Shown: piece by piece, positions 49,495-61,939 of the stretch
How positions within the stretch are numbered: the first letter of the stretch is position 1
Layout of the letters: the number at the start of each line of letters is the position of its first letter
DNA from: Agrococcus sp. SGAir0287
Lineage (GTDB): Bacteria; Actinomycetota; Actinomycetes; Actinomycetales; Microbacteriaceae
DNA: 64,000 bases
Direction of reading: 5' to 3'
Assembly: GCF_005484985.1 (NCBI RefSeq)
Contig: NZ_CP027942.1
Span: 806,001 to 870,000 of the forward strand
The notes under the pieces: generated by a model
What the model was told of the DNA's origin: nothing
Databases searched by the model: none
What the model saw: only the letters and a program-made list of their open reading frames with translations
Translations under genes and position numbers: made by a program

Positions 49495-49992
49495 ATGCGT
49501 CTTCGACAGCGGGCACGCCGCGGCATGGCCGCAGGTGCCGCCGCGACGGCACTCGCCCTGGCGCTCGCGGGGTGCGTCGGCGGCGACGACGGCGGCGGCC
49601 CCACGGGACCCAACGGCTACGGCCTCGGCGGCACGATCGGCGACGACGTCCACGCATGGGTCGACGTGAGCGAGACGACGGGCGCGCTCGACGTCATCCT
49701 CGAGCGCGCGTCCGAGTCGCAGCCGCTCGGCGTCTGCCTGGGCGGCGGCGGCACGGTCTGCGTGCTCGGCGACGTCGCCACCGAGCCGTACGTGGTCTTC
49801 ATGGGCCCCGCGGGCGAGAACGTCACGACGATGACCTGGTACGGCAGCCCGGTCGAGATGCAGCGCCTCGAGGGCGTCGACCTCGCGCTCAACCAGGTGT
49901 TCGTCGCCGCGCCGCCGCCGGGCGATCCGAACGCGCTGTCGTACTCGTTCTCCGTCGCCGACGCCTCGGGCGCCGTGATCTACACGCAGTGA
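49495..49992 (+). CDS. predicted lipoprotein, hypothetical
   Basis: 165 residues with a type II signal peptide: basic N-terminus, hydrophobic Ala/Leu run, and lipobox LAGC with the lipidated C27, followed by a Gly/Asp-rich linker. The mature part has two more cysteines (VCLGGGGTVCVLG) and looks beta-rich. No known domain is recognised. Its TGA overlaps the GTG of mfd (GTGA), an odd pairing of a surface lipoprotein with a DNA-repair factor; most likely it only provides promoter and coupled translation. Confidence 0.75.
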   Translation: MRLRQRARRGMAAGAAATALALALAGCVGGDDGGGPTGPNGYGLGGTIGDDVHAWVDVSETTGALDVILERASESQPLGVCLGGGGTVCVLGDVATEPYVVFMGPAGENVTTMTWYGSPVEMQRLEGVDLALNQVFVAAPPPGDPNALSYSFSVADASGAVIYTQ

Positions 49993-52900
49993 GCCTCGCG
50001 CCGCTGCTCGCCGTCCTCGAGGAGACGGCGCTCGCCGACGCCCGTCGCCGCATCGCCGTCGGCGGCGCCTTCACGGTCGCCGAGGGCATGCGTGCGCCGC
50101 TGCTCGCGGCCATCGCATCGACCGATCGTCCGCTGCTCGTCGTCACGTCGACGAAGCGCGAGGCGGATGCGCTCGTCGCCGAGCTGGGCGCGTGGCTGCC
50201 GAGCGCGACCGTCGTCGGCTTCCCCGCCTGGGAGACGCTGCCGCACGAGCGGCTGAGCCCGAGCCCCGAGACGGTGGGCCAGCGGTGGCGCGCCCTGCAC
50301 GACGTGCGCACGCGACCGGCGGGCACGCCCGCGATCGTCGTCGCCTCCGCGCGCGCCGCGCTGCAGCCCACGCCCGTCGGCCTCGGCGAGACGCGCGCGA
50401 TCGTGCTCGAGGCCGGGCAGCGCGGCGTCGACCTCCCGGACCTCACTCGCGCGCTCGTCGGGCACGCCTACCAGCGCGTCGACATGGTGACGCGCCGCGG
50501 CGAGTTCGCGGTGCGCGGCGGCATCCTCGACGTCTTCAGCCCGGCGGAGGAGCACCCCATCCGAGTCGATCTGTTCGGCGACGAGGTGGAGCAGCTGCGC
50601 TGGTTCCGCGTCGCCGACCAGCGCTCGGACCCCGAGCCCGTGCCCGCGATCGAGCTGCCGCCGGCACGCGAGCTGCTGCTCACCGACGACGTGCGCGAGC
50701 GCGCCGCCGCGCTGCAGCCCGAGCTGCCCGCCGTCGAGGGCATGCTCGAGCGCATCGCGAACGGCATCGTCGTCGAGGGCATGGAGTCGCTCGCACCGCT
50801 CCTGCTGCCCGGGCTCGTGCCGCTCACGGACCATCTGCCCGAGGCTGCGGTCGCCGTCATCGGCCCCGAGCGCGTGCGGGACCGCGTCGCGAGCCTCGCC
50901 GACACGAACCGCGAGTTCCTCGAGGCAGCCTGGTCGGCGGCCGTCGCGGGTGCGCAGGTGCCCGTCGATCTCGCCTCGGGCGGCTTCCTTGAGCTCGGCG
51001 CGCTGCGCGAGGCCGCCGACGGGCCCTGGTACGCGCTGTCGGCGTTCGGCACCGACCTCTCCGACGATGCCGCCGAGGTGGTGCCGAGCCTCCCGAACCC
51101 CATCGGTCAGGGCGCGGAGGCGGCCGTCGACGCCGTCGCCGCGCTCGCCCGCGACGGCTGGCGCGTCGTCGTGACCGCCGCCGGGCACGGCACGGGGGAG
51201 CGGGCGGCATCGGTGCTCGCCGAGCGCGGCGTCGCCGCCCGTCAGGCGGACGCGCTGCCCGCGACGCTCGAGCCTGGCGTCGTGCACGTGACGAAGGCGA
51301 ACGTCGAGCACGGCTTCCGCGTCGAGGACGGGCGGATCGCCCTCGTGAGCGAGGCCGAGCTCTTCGGCCGCGCGGTCGGGGTCGACGCGCGGGCGCCGCG
51401 GCGTCTCGCGACGCGTCGCGGCACCGTCGTCGACCCGCTGCAGCTGAAGCCCGGCGATCTCGTCGTCCACGAGACGCACGGCATCGGCCGCTTCGTCGAG
51501 CTGACCCAGCGCACCGTCTCGTCGGGCGGACGCAACGCGACGCAGACGGTGCGTGAGTACCTCGTGCTCGAGTACGCGCCGTCGAAGCGGGGCCAGCCGG
51601 GCGATCGACTCTCGATCCCGACCGACCAGCTCGACCAGCTCTCGCGCTACGTCGGCGGCGAGAGCCCGCAGCTGTCGCGCATGGGCGGCAGCGAATGGCA
51701 GGCGGCGAAGTCGAAGGCGCGCAAGGCGGTGCGCGACATCGCCGTCGAGCTCGTGCGGCTCTACGCCGCGCGCATGTCGTCGAAGGGGCACGCGTTCGGA
51801 CCCGACACCCCGTGGCAGCACGAGCTCGAGGACGCGTTCCCCTACGCCGAGACGCCCGACCAGCTCACGACGATCGACGAGGTCAAGCGCGACATGGAGC
51901 GCGAGGTGCCGATGGATCGACTGCTCTCGGGCGACGTCGGCTTCGGCAAGACCGAGGTCGCGGTGCGTGCGGCGTTCAAGGCGATCCAGGAGGGCAAGCA
52001 GGTCGCGATGCTCGTGCCGACGACGCTGCTCGTGCGCCAGCACCACGAGACGTTCACGGCGCGCTTCGCGGGCTTCCCCGTGCAGGTCGCCGCCCTCAGC
52101 CGCTTCCAGACCGCTGCGGAGGCGAAGGAGACGCGGCAGGGGCTCCTCGACGGCACCGTCGACATGGTCATCGGCACGCACCGCATCCTCACCGACGCCG
52201 TCCGCTTCAAGGACCTCGGTCTCGTGATCATCGACGAGGAGCAGCGCTTCGGCGTCGAGCACAAGGATGCGCTCAAGCAGCTGAAGACGAACGTCGACGT
52301 GCTGTCGATGTCGGCGACGCCCATCCCGCGCACGCTCGAGATGGCGGTCACGGGCATCCGCGAGATGTCGACGCTCGCCACGGCGCCCGAGGCGCGCCAC
52401 CCGATCCTCACCTTCGTCGGCCCGTACTCCGACCAGCAGGTCGCCGCCGCGATCCGCCGCGAGCTGCTGCGCGAGGGCCAGGTGTTCTTCGTGCACAACC
52501 GGGTCTCGTCGATCGCCCGCACGGCCGCCAGGCTGTCGGAGCTCGTGCCGGAGGCGCGCATCGCGATCGCGCACGGCAAGATGCACGAGCAGCAGCTCGA
52601 GCAGGTCATCGTCGACTTCTGGGAGCGGCGCTTCGACGTGCTCGTGTCGACGACGATCGTCGAGACGGGCCTCGACATCCCGAACGCCAACACGCTCATC
52701 GTCGACCGCGCCGAGCGCTACGGGCTCAGCCAGCTGCATCAGCTGCGCGGGCGCGTCGGGCGCGGCCGCGAGCGCGCGTACGCGTACTTCCTCTACGACG
52801 CCGAGACGCCGCTGTCGGAGACGGCGCACGATCGCCTCGAGACCATCGCCGTGCACAACGAGCTCGGCGCGGGCATGCAGGTCGCGATGAAGGACCTCGA

Positions 52901-53573
52901 GATCCGCGGTGCGGGCAACCTGCTCGGCGGCGAGCAGTCGGGCCACATCGCGGGCGTCGGGTTCGACCTCTACCTGCGGATGGTCGGCGAGGCCGTGTCG
53001 ACCTTCCGCGGCGACGCGGAGGACGCGCCGCGCGAGCTGCGCCTCGAGCTGCCGGTCGACGCCGTCATCCCCGAGTCGTACCTCGACGCCGAGCGCCTGC
53101 GGCTCGAGGCGTACCAGAAGCTCTCGGCGGCGGCCTCGTCGCCGTCGGACACCGCGATCGACACCGTCGCCGACGAGCTGCGCGATCGCTACGGACCCCC
53201 GCCGCAGCAGGTCGAGACGCTGCTCGCGATGGCGCGCCTGCGCCGGCAGGCGATGCGCTCGCGCCTGTCCGAGGTCATCACCGTGGGCCCGAACCTGCGC
53301 GTCGGGCCGGCAGAGCTGCCGGAGTCGCTGCAGCTGCGCATGCGCCGCATGTACCCGAACGCGAGGCTCAACGCGTCGGCGCGCTCGCTGCTCGTACCGG
53401 TGCCCACGGCGGGCGGCGGTCGGCTCGCCGGCACGCAGACGCAGCCGCTGCCGGACGCCGAGCTCATCGCGTGGGTCTCGCAGCTGCTCACGGCGCTCTT
53501 CCCGCCGCCGACGCCGGCCGAGCCCGCCGCGCTCGACGCGGACGGCGCACCCGTCGAGCGGGCGGACGGCTGA
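49989..53573 (+). CDS. mfd: transcription-repair coupling factor
   Basis: 1194-residue translocase that removes stalled RNA polymerase and recruits UvrA. Order of domains: UvrB-like N-terminus (GFPAWETLPHERLSPSPETVGQR ... FAVRGGILDVFSP), RNA-polymerase interaction domain (LKPGDLVVHETHGIGRF), helicase motor with Walker A LLSGDVGFGKTEVA and the DEEQ box IIDEEQRFG, then motif VI LHQLRGRVGRG, and the C-terminal UvrA-binding domain (YGPPPQQVETLLAMARLR). GTG 49989 overlaps the lipoprotein stop. It overlaps mazG by TGATG. Confidence 0.97.
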   Translation: MSLAPLLAVLEETALADARRRIAVGGAFTVAEGMRAPLLAAIASTDRPLLVVTSTKREADALVAELGAWLPSATVVGFPAWETLPHERLSPSPETVGQRWRALHDVRTRPAGTPAIVVASARAALQPTPVGLGETRAIVLEAGQRGVDLPDLTRALVGHAYQRVDMVTRRGEFAVRGGILDVFSPAEEHPIRVDLFGDEVEQLRWFRVADQRSDPEPVPAIELPPARELLLTDDVRERAAALQPELPAVEGMLERIANGIVVEGMESLAPLLLPGLVPLTDHLPEAAVAVIGPERVRDRVASLADTNREFLEAAWSAAVAGAQVPVDLASGGFLELGALREAADGPWYALSAFGTDLSDDAAEVVPSLPNPIGQGAEAAVDAVAALARDGWRVVVTAAGHGTGERAASVLAERGVAARQADALPATLEPGVVHVTKANVEHGFRVEDGRIALVSEAELFGRAVGVDARAPRRLATRRGTVVDPLQLKPGDLVVHETHGIGRFVELTQRTVSSGGRNATQTVREYLVLEYAPSKRGQPGDRLSIPTDQLDQLSRYVGGESPQLSRMGGSEWQAAKSKARKAVRDIAVELVRLYAARMSSKGHAFGPDTPWQHELEDAFPYAETPDQLTTIDEVKRDMEREVPMDRLLSGDVGFGKTEVAVRAAFKAIQEGKQVAMLVPTTLLVRQHHETFTARFAGFPVQVAALSRFQTAAEAKETRQGLLDGTVDMVIGTHRILTDAVRFKDLGLVIIDEEQRFGVEHKDALKQLKTNVDVLSMSATPIPRTLEMAVTGIREMSTLATAPEARHPILTFVGPYSDQQVAAAIRRELLREGQVFFVHNRVSSIARTAARLSELVPEARIAIAHGKMHEQQLEQVIVDFWERRFDVLVSTTIVETGLDIPNANTLIVDRAERYGLSQLHQLRGRVGRGRERAYAYFLYDAETPLSETAHDRLETIAVHNELGAGMQVAMKDLEIRGAGNLLGGEQSGHIAGVGFDLYLRMVGEAVSTFRGDAEDAPRELRLELPVDAVIPESYLDAERLRLEAYQKLSAAASSPSDTAIDTVADELRDRYGPPPQQVETLLAMARLRRQAMRSRLSEVITVGPNLRVGPAELPESLQLRMRRMYPNARLNASARSLLVPVPTAGGGRLAGTQTQPLPDAELIAWVSQLLTALFPPPTPAEPAALDADGAPVERADG

Positions 53574-54265
53574 TGGGCGATCCGCCGCGCGACGACGAGG
53601 CCGATGCGGCCGAGGCGTTCGGCGAGCTCGTCGCGGTCGTCGCACGGCTCCGGAGGCCGGGCGGCTGCCCGTGGGACGCGGAGCAGACGCACGAGAGCCT
53701 CGTGACCTACCTCGTCGAGGAGTGCTACGAGCTCGTCGACGCCATCGAGTCGGGCGACGTCGCCGGGATGCGCGAGGAGCTCGGCGACGTGCTCTACCAG
53801 GTGCTCTTCCACGCCGACATCGCCGCGGTCGAGGACGGCTTCGACGTCGCCGACGTCGCTCGCGACACCGCGGCGAAGATGCGCTCGCGGCATCCGCACG
53901 TCTTCGGCGACGCGCAGGTGTCGGGCGTCGACGACGTCGTCGCGTCGTGGGATGCGCTCAAGCGCGCCGAGAAGTCGCAGCGGCAGAGCGCGCTCGACGG
54001 CATCCCGCCGGGTCTGCCGGCGCTCGCGCTCGCGCAGAAGACGCTGCAGCGCGCCCGCAAGGGCGGCCTCGTCGCCCTGCCGGAGCCCGATGCCGCGGCA
54101 CCGTCGACGGAGGCGGAGCTGGGCACGGCGCTGCTCGCGATCGTCGAGCAGGCCGCGGCGCACGGCCTCGACGCGGAGCGCGCGCTGCGGCTCGCGGTGC
54201 GCGAGCGGGATGCGGCGCTGCGGGCGACGGAGCTGCGCGCGACGGAGCGCGCCGAGGGCGCATGA
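53573..54265 (+). CDS. mazG: MazG nucleoside triphosphate pyrophosphohydrolase
   Basis: 230-residue housecleaning NTP pyrophosphatase. LRRPGGCPWDAEQTHESLVTYLVEECYELVDAI carries the first EExxE metal site, and MREELGDVLYQVLFHADIA the second (E..D). The second half is a shorter MazG-like repeat, shorter than in E. coli. The order mfd-mazG is conserved in actinobacteria. Overlaps mfd (TGATG) and the next gene (ATGA). Confidence 0.93.
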   Translation: MGDPPRDDEADAAEAFGELVAVVARLRRPGGCPWDAEQTHESLVTYLVEECYELVDAIESGDVAGMREELGDVLYQVLFHADIAAVEDGFDVADVARDTAAKMRSRHPHVFGDAQVSGVDDVVASWDALKRAEKSQRQSALDGIPPGLPALALAQKTLQRARKGGLVALPEPDAAAPSTEAELGTALLAIVEQAAAHGLDAERALRLAVRERDAALRATELRATERAEGA

Positions 54266-54708
54266 CGCCGGCGCGGGCGCGGTGGCTCACGATCCGCGCG
54301 CATCTCGCGTTCGCGTGGTGGCTCGGCATCGGGGTGCTCTTCGTCGGCCTCGCCGTGGGCATCGTCGTGCAGGTGACGCTCGGCGTGCCGCACACGCCGC
54401 CCGCCACGCTGCTGCTCGTGCCGCCGATCCTCTGGATCGCCGCGTGGCTCGTGCTCACGTTCGGCACCGTCTGGTGGTACCGGCGCGGCTTCGCGGCGTC
54501 GGTCGCCGCCGACGACCTCGCCGCGCGCGAGCGCGCGTACCGGCTCACGCAGGTGCGCCCCGTCTTCGTGCTGCGGAGCCTGGCGGGCGTCGACACGGCG
54601 GGCCTGCCGAGGACGCGCGTGGCGCGATTCCTCGACTCGTGGCGGCCGCTCGTGCTCCATCTGACGGCGATCGGATGCCTGCTGCTCGGGGCGCTCGCGA
54701 TCCGCTGA
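54262..54708 (+). CDS. small membrane protein, hypothetical
   Basis: 148 residues with three hydrophobic segments: about residues 14-37 (AHLAFAWWLGIGVLFVGLAV), 46-68 (LLLVPPILWIAAWLVLTFGTV) and the C-terminal 131-147. Between segments two and three is a basic cytoplasmic stretch. ATG 54262 overlaps the mazG stop (ATGA), so it is translated with mazG. No family is recognised. Confidence 0.65.
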   Translation: MTPARARWLTIRAHLAFAWWLGIGVLFVGLAVGIVVQVTLGVPHTPPATLLLVPPILWIAAWLVLTFGTVWWYRRGFAASVAADDLAARERAYRLTQVRPVFVLRSLAGVDTAGLPRTRVARFLDSWRPLVLHLTAIGCLLLGALAIR

Positions 54709-54729
54709 CCGGCGCCCAGGTCGGCTCGC

Positions 54730-54735
54730 TAGGGT
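54730..54735 (+). promoter_or_regulatory. -10 box TAGGGT
   Basis: TAGGGT, 28 nt before ATG 54764, with GGGAGGGGGC as RBS. Confidence 0.4.
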
Positions 54736-54763
54736 CGGCGGAGGCGACGGGAGGGGGCGCAGG

Positions 54764-55141
54764 ATGCTGTGGCTCGAGGTCGTCCTCGCGATCGTCGGCG
54801 GCATCGTGCTCGGCGGGATGCTCCTGGCAGGCAGGACGATCGCGCCGGGGATGACGAGCGTCGTCGTGTGGCTGATCGTCGCGGTGGGTGCGGTGGCGGT
54901 CGCCTGGCTCGTCGCGACCGAGCCGATCCTCGTCGTCGGCGTGGGCCTCGTCGCGGCGCTCGCGGTCGTGGGCGTCGGGGCACCGTGGGCGGCGGCGCGC
55001 GCCGATCCGCACCTCGCCGCGCTGCCGTACTGGTCGCGCCTGCGCGTCGACGCGCGGCTGCGTGCCGACGAGCGCCGGCGCGACGCGCGTCCCGTGCACG
55101 AGGTGGCGCAGCAGCGCGACCTGTCGACGCCCGAGGGCTGA
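54764..55141 (+). CDS. small membrane protein, hypothetical
   Basis: 125 residues. Three hydrophobic segments fill residues 1-80 (VVLAIVGGIVLGGMLLAG, VVVWLIVAVGAVAVAWLVA, ILVVGVGLVAALAVVGVG), then a basic, charged C-terminal tail of ~45 residues. Strong RBS and its own -10 box. No family is recognised. It ends 20 bp from the stop of the HNH gene on the other strand. Confidence 0.65.
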   Translation: MLWLEVVLAIVGGIVLGGMLLAGRTIAPGMTSVVVWLIVAVGAVAVAWLVATEPILVVGVGLVAALAVVGVGAPWAAARADPHLAALPYWSRLRVDARLRADERRRDARPVHEVAQQRDLSTPEG

Positions 55142-55161
55142 TCTGTCTCGACCGGTGCGCG

Positions 55162-56607
55162 TCACCTGCGCAGCGTCGCGCGTGTCCGGGTCCGGCGAGG
55201 GTAGGCCGTGGTGATGCGCCACCGTCGCGGTCGACGACGCGGGGCGCGCGGTGGCCGCGGGCTTGCGGCATCGGTCGGCCCGGGGGCCGGCGGCGATGCT
55301 GGCTGGATCGTCAGAGCACCGCGGTGGACCTCGGTGTGATGGTGCTGGCAGAGCAGGATGCCGTTGTCGACGTCCGTCGTGCCGCCGAAGGACCACGGGG
55401 TGACGTGGTGGGTCTCGCACCAGCCGGGCGCGGCGGTGCAGCCCGGCGCGCGGCAGTGGCGGTCACGCGCGACGATCGCTCGTCGTTGGGCCTTCGTGAA
55501 CAGACGGCGTCGACGACCCATCTGCAACGGGTGGCCGGTCTCGTCCTGCACCAGCGTCTGCACGAAGCCATCGCAGAGGTACCGGGCGGCGATGGACACC
55601 GGCACGACGTCCCCGGTCCGGGAGAGCGTCGGCAGCTCCTCGAGCGTCGCTGCCGGTCGGCCGTGCAGCACATCGGCGGCGACGGTGATCGTGAGCGTCG
55701 GCGCCTCGCCGCAGATCCGAGGCGCCCGACTCTCTGCGTGGCGGCCGACGATGGCGACGAACGCGTCGAGCCGTCGCTGCTCCATCGAGCGGTCGTCGAC
55801 GGACCCGGTCGGATCCGGATCGGCGTCGACCGCGTGCTCGTCGGTGCCGCCGCAGGCGTCCTCGAAGGTGACGCGACGCGGCTTCACCTCTGCGTCGAAG
55901 CACGCGGCGATGACCTCGCCCTGGTCGGCGGTGGCGAGGAACTCGCCCTTCCACATGCCGTCGCGTCGACGACCCATGCGGAGGTAGCGGTCGGCGAGCT
56001 GCTGCTCGTACCGCGGCTCGTCGCCGTCGGGGTCGATGTGGTCGAGGCAGCGCCGGGCCAGCAGCGAGAGGGTCTCGGGAACGGCGGGCTCGACGTCGTC
56101 GACGTGCGTGCCGCAGCCAGCCGAGACGAGCAGGCGTTCGGCCGCCTCGACCGCGCCGACCTCGGCGCGACCGCCGTCGCGGTCGAGCCCGGACGTGATC
56201 GCGTGGGACTGCGGCACTGACAGCCAGCCCTGCGCGAGCGCATCGGAGACCGCCGGGAATCGGGCGGGGATCGTGCCACCGGAGATCGCCATCGACGCCG
56301 ACGTCGCTGCGGCGACCGCGCACAGCTGCTTCGCCTCCGACCAGCGGACGCCGATCTTCGACTGCAGCATCCTCGCGGTCGAGCCGTAGCCCGCGCGGCG
56401 CACGAGCGACTCGTCGGCGGGACGGTGGTCGGACCTCGACGAGACCTCGGCGGCGGCGCGCACGATCGCGGCATCGATGCACCGTCGGCGGGCGGCGAGC
56501 TCGTCGACCGCGACCAGCAGCTCGTCGTCGGGGAGGGACGAGAAGGCGATGTCGAGGGCGATGAGCGCGTCGACCACCGAGGTCTCGACCTGAGCCTGAT
56601 CGCGCAT
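55162..56607 (-). CDS. DUF222 / HNH endonuclease domain protein (13E12-like)
   Basis: 481 residues. The N-terminal ~300 residues are a helical DUF222 region (VDALIALDIAFSSLPDDELLVAVDELAARR ...). Near residue 390 is an HNH nuclease: CRAPGCTAAPGWCETHHVTPWSFGG, then DNGILLCQHHHTEVH, with the zinc cysteines and the H-N-H residues intact. The basic Arg/Pro tail may bind DNA. Such proteins are the 13E12 family of mycobacteria, often multicopy. ATG 56607 is chosen since the upstream extension would run across a perfect SOS box. Likely induced by DNA damage; the biological role is unknown. Confidence 0.85.
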   Translation of the reverse strand: MRDQAQVETSVVDALIALDIAFSSLPDDELLVAVDELAARRRCIDAAIVRAAAEVSSRSDHRPADESLVRRAGYGSTARMLQSKIGVRWSEAKQLCAVAAATSASMAISGGTIPARFPAVSDALAQGWLSVPQSHAITSGLDRDGGRAEVGAVEAAERLLVSAGCGTHVDDVEPAVPETLSLLARRCLDHIDPDGDEPRYEQQLADRYLRMGRRRDGMWKGEFLATADQGEVIAACFDAEVKPRRVTFEDACGGTDEHAVDADPDPTGSVDDRSMEQRRLDAFVAIVGRHAESRAPRICGEAPTLTITVAADVLHGRPAATLEELPTLSRTGDVVPVSIAARYLCDGFVQTLVQDETGHPLQMGRRRRLFTKAQRRAIVARDRHCRAPGCTAAPGWCETHHVTPWSFGGTTDVDNGILLCQHHHTEVHRGALTIQPASPPAPGPTDAASPRPPRAPRRRPRRWRITTAYPRRTRTRATLRR

Positions 56608-56632
56608 CCCGTCACCGCCTTCGCAGGCTCCA

Positions 56633-56662
56633 AGGATACCACGGAATCGAACATACGTTCGA
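56633..56662 (-). promoter_or_regulatory. SOS (LexA) box and -10 of the HNH gene
   Basis: TCGAACATACGTTCGA (56647-56662) is a perfect actinobacterial LexA box (TCGAAC-4-GTTCGA). On the minus strand the -10 TATCCT (plus AGGATA, 56633-56638) follows 8 nt after it, so the box covers the -35 region. The ATG is 26 nt further downstream. Confidence 0.85.
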
Positions 56663-56742
56663 ATGATCGACCGGTCGTGGAGCAGCACGACGTGCGGATC
56701 GGCGATGCGCGGGCCTCCCGGCCGACGGCGCGCTCGCGACGA

Positions 56743-57444
56743 TCAGTCGGCGCGCGACCCTGCGCCGATCCGCGGGGCCGGGCGCTCGGCCCCCGGTCGT
56801 GGCCGCCACCGCACCCGGCCGAGGGTCGCGACGAGCGCGATGCCGACGACGAAGGCGAGCAGCACCTGGCCGGTCGGCACGACGAGGCCGCCGAGGCCGC
56901 CATGCACGGCGGGGTCGAGGAACGGGTAGGGGATCCAGCCGTCGCCGAGGCCGCCGCGGATCCACGAGACGACGAGGTAGGCGATCGGGTACGCCATCCA
57001 CGCAGCGACGCACCTGCCGACGCGCAGCGGCCTCGTCGTGGGTACGAGCAGCCAGTCCGCGGCCATGAGCACGGGGATGAGGCGATGCTGCACGAAGCTC
57101 GGGAACTCGACCGAGAGGCCGAACGCCTCCTCGGGGGTCGCGAGCAGCACGGCCCACACGAGACCCGTGAGCACGATGTACGCCGTGGTCGCGCCGCGCA
57201 GCGCATCGAACCACCGCGGACGCCCTTCGGGGCGCAGCAGCAGCCATGCGACGACGACGAGCACGAGCACGTTCGACTGCACCGTGAAGTAGCCGAGGTG
57301 CTCGCTGAGCCGCTGGCCCTCGCCCGCCACGACGACGAGGTTCCACGCCTCGGCCGCGATGCCTGCGAGCAGCACGGTGGTGCGCAGCGCGACGACGAGC
57401 GTCGACCGGTCGGTGAGTCCTCGGGACGCCTGCGTCGTCGTCAT
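56743..57444 (-). CDS. Pr6Pr-family membrane protein (copy 1)
   Basis: 233 residues with six membrane segments and the family words FTVQSNVLVLVVVAWLLL, FVQHRLIPVLMAADWLLVP and MAYPIAYLVVSWIRGGLGDGWIPYPFLDPAVHGG. Actinobacterial Pr6Pr proteins resemble FAR-17a/AIG1-like six-pass proteins; no activity is established. ATG 57444 has no SD but CACGAT lies 6 nt upstream, so it may be leaderless. A second, diverged copy lies 460 bp upstream, beyond the CobW-like gene. Confidence 0.82.
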   Translation of the reverse strand: MTTTQASRGLTDRSTLVVALRTTVLLAGIAAEAWNLVVVAGEGQRLSEHLGYFTVQSNVLVLVVVAWLLLRPEGRPRWFDALRGATTAYIVLTGLVWAVLLATPEEAFGLSVEFPSFVQHRLIPVLMAADWLLVPTTRPLRVGRCVAAWMAYPIAYLVVSWIRGGLGDGWIPYPFLDPAVHGGLGGLVVPTGQVLLAFVVGIALVATLGRVRWRPRPGAERPAPRIGAGSRAD

Positions 57445-57453
57445 GCGCTCATC

Positions 57454-57495
57454 GTGGCACGCGACCGAGCCGATCGGTCGTCACGCGCGTCGTGA
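57454..57495 (+). CDS. possible 13-residue micro-ORF coupled to the CobW-C gene
   Basis: Encodes MARDRADRSSRAS (GTG start); its TGA (57493-57495) overlaps the GTG at 57492 in a TCGTGA, the junction seen at 23.9, 29.6 and 62.5 kb. Unlike those, the -10 is poor: TGCGCT (57444-57449) 4 nt before the start. Listed as a weak case. Confidence 0.25.
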   Translation: MARDRADRSSRAS

Positions 57496-57907
57496 TCCTG
57501 GCGGTGCACGACCACCCCGGCTGGACGTGCGTGCTGAACGGCGACCACGACCCGCACATGACCGATCGGCGCGTCTCCGCGATGCGGTTCGAGCACGTGC
57601 GGCCGCTGCATCCCGCCCGCCTCCTCGCCGCGCTGCACGCGCTCGGCAGCGGCAGGCACGGCGTCCTCGTGCGCTCGGCCGGCTTCGTCGGGCTCGCGAC
57701 GCGACCGGGGCGCGTCGGATGGTGGGACCAGGCTGCCGGATCGTTCGCGATGCACCCGCTCGACGCGGATCCCGACGATCCCCCTGCCCTCGGGCAGGAC
57801 CTCGCGCTCATCGGCGTCGACCTCGACCACGACGCGATCGCCGCGACGCTCGCCGCGACCGCGCTCCCCGACATCGAGCTCGCCGCGGGTCCCGAGGCGT
57901 GGTCGCG

Positions 57908-61338
<3,431 letters not shown>

Positions 61339-61352
61339 TCGGCGCTACGCGC

Positions 61353-61901
61353 ATGGACGAGCGGCCCGGCGGCATCCGCGGCCTCGGCCGCGCCCTCGCC
61401 TCCACGGCGAGGGCGCGCGCCGAGCGCCGCGGCGAGCAGCCGCGCCGCTCGTCCGACGCGCAGGTGGGGCGCCTGCGGCTGTCGTGGACGCTGCTCGTCG
61501 TGACGAGCCTCGTCGTCGTCGGCGCCGTCGCGCTCGCGCCCTCGATCGGGCTGCTGCTCGAGCAGCGCCGCACGATCGCCGACCTGCAGCAGCAGGTCGA
61601 CGACCAGCAGCAGGCCGTCGACGACCTCGGCGAGCAGGTCGCGCGCTGGGACGACCCCGCCTACATCGAGGCGCAGGCGCGCGATCGCCTCTTCTACGTC
61701 TACCCGGGCGAGACGGCGTACGTCGTGATCGACGATCGCGGCCCGGCCGAGTCCATCGACGCGGCGCCGACCTTCACGACCGACCTCGTCGAGTCGCAGG
61801 GCGACTGGGTGCAGACGGGCATCGCGTCGATCGTGCTCGCGGGCCTCACGGACGCCGACGCCGACGAGCTCGCCGCGGGCACGCCGCTCGAGCCGCGCTG
61901 A
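61353..61901 (+). CDS. FtsB/DivIC septum-formation protein
   Basis: 182-residue bitopic division protein. A basic cytoplasmic N-terminus of ~42 residues, one membrane segment (~43-67, LSWTLLVVTSLVVVGAVALAPSIG), then a Gln/Asp-rich coiled coil (RRTIADLQQQVDDQQQAVDDLGEQVARW) and the DPAYIEAQARDRLFYVYPGE signature of DivIC/FtsB. The ~60-residue tail after that is longer than in most. It joins FtsL/FtsQ at the septum. The location right after eno supports the call. Confidence 0.9.
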   Translation: MDERPGGIRGLGRALASTARARAERRGEQPRRSSDAQVGRLRLSWTLLVVTSLVVVGAVALAPSIGLLLEQRRTIADLQQQVDDQQQAVDDLGEQVARWDDPAYIEAQARDRLFYVYPGETAYVVIDDRGPAESIDAAPTFTTDLVESQGDWVQTGIASIVLAGLTDADADELAAGTPLEPR

Positions 61902-61939
61902 GCGCGCCATCCATCCACGCCGACCGGAGAGCCCCGCAC

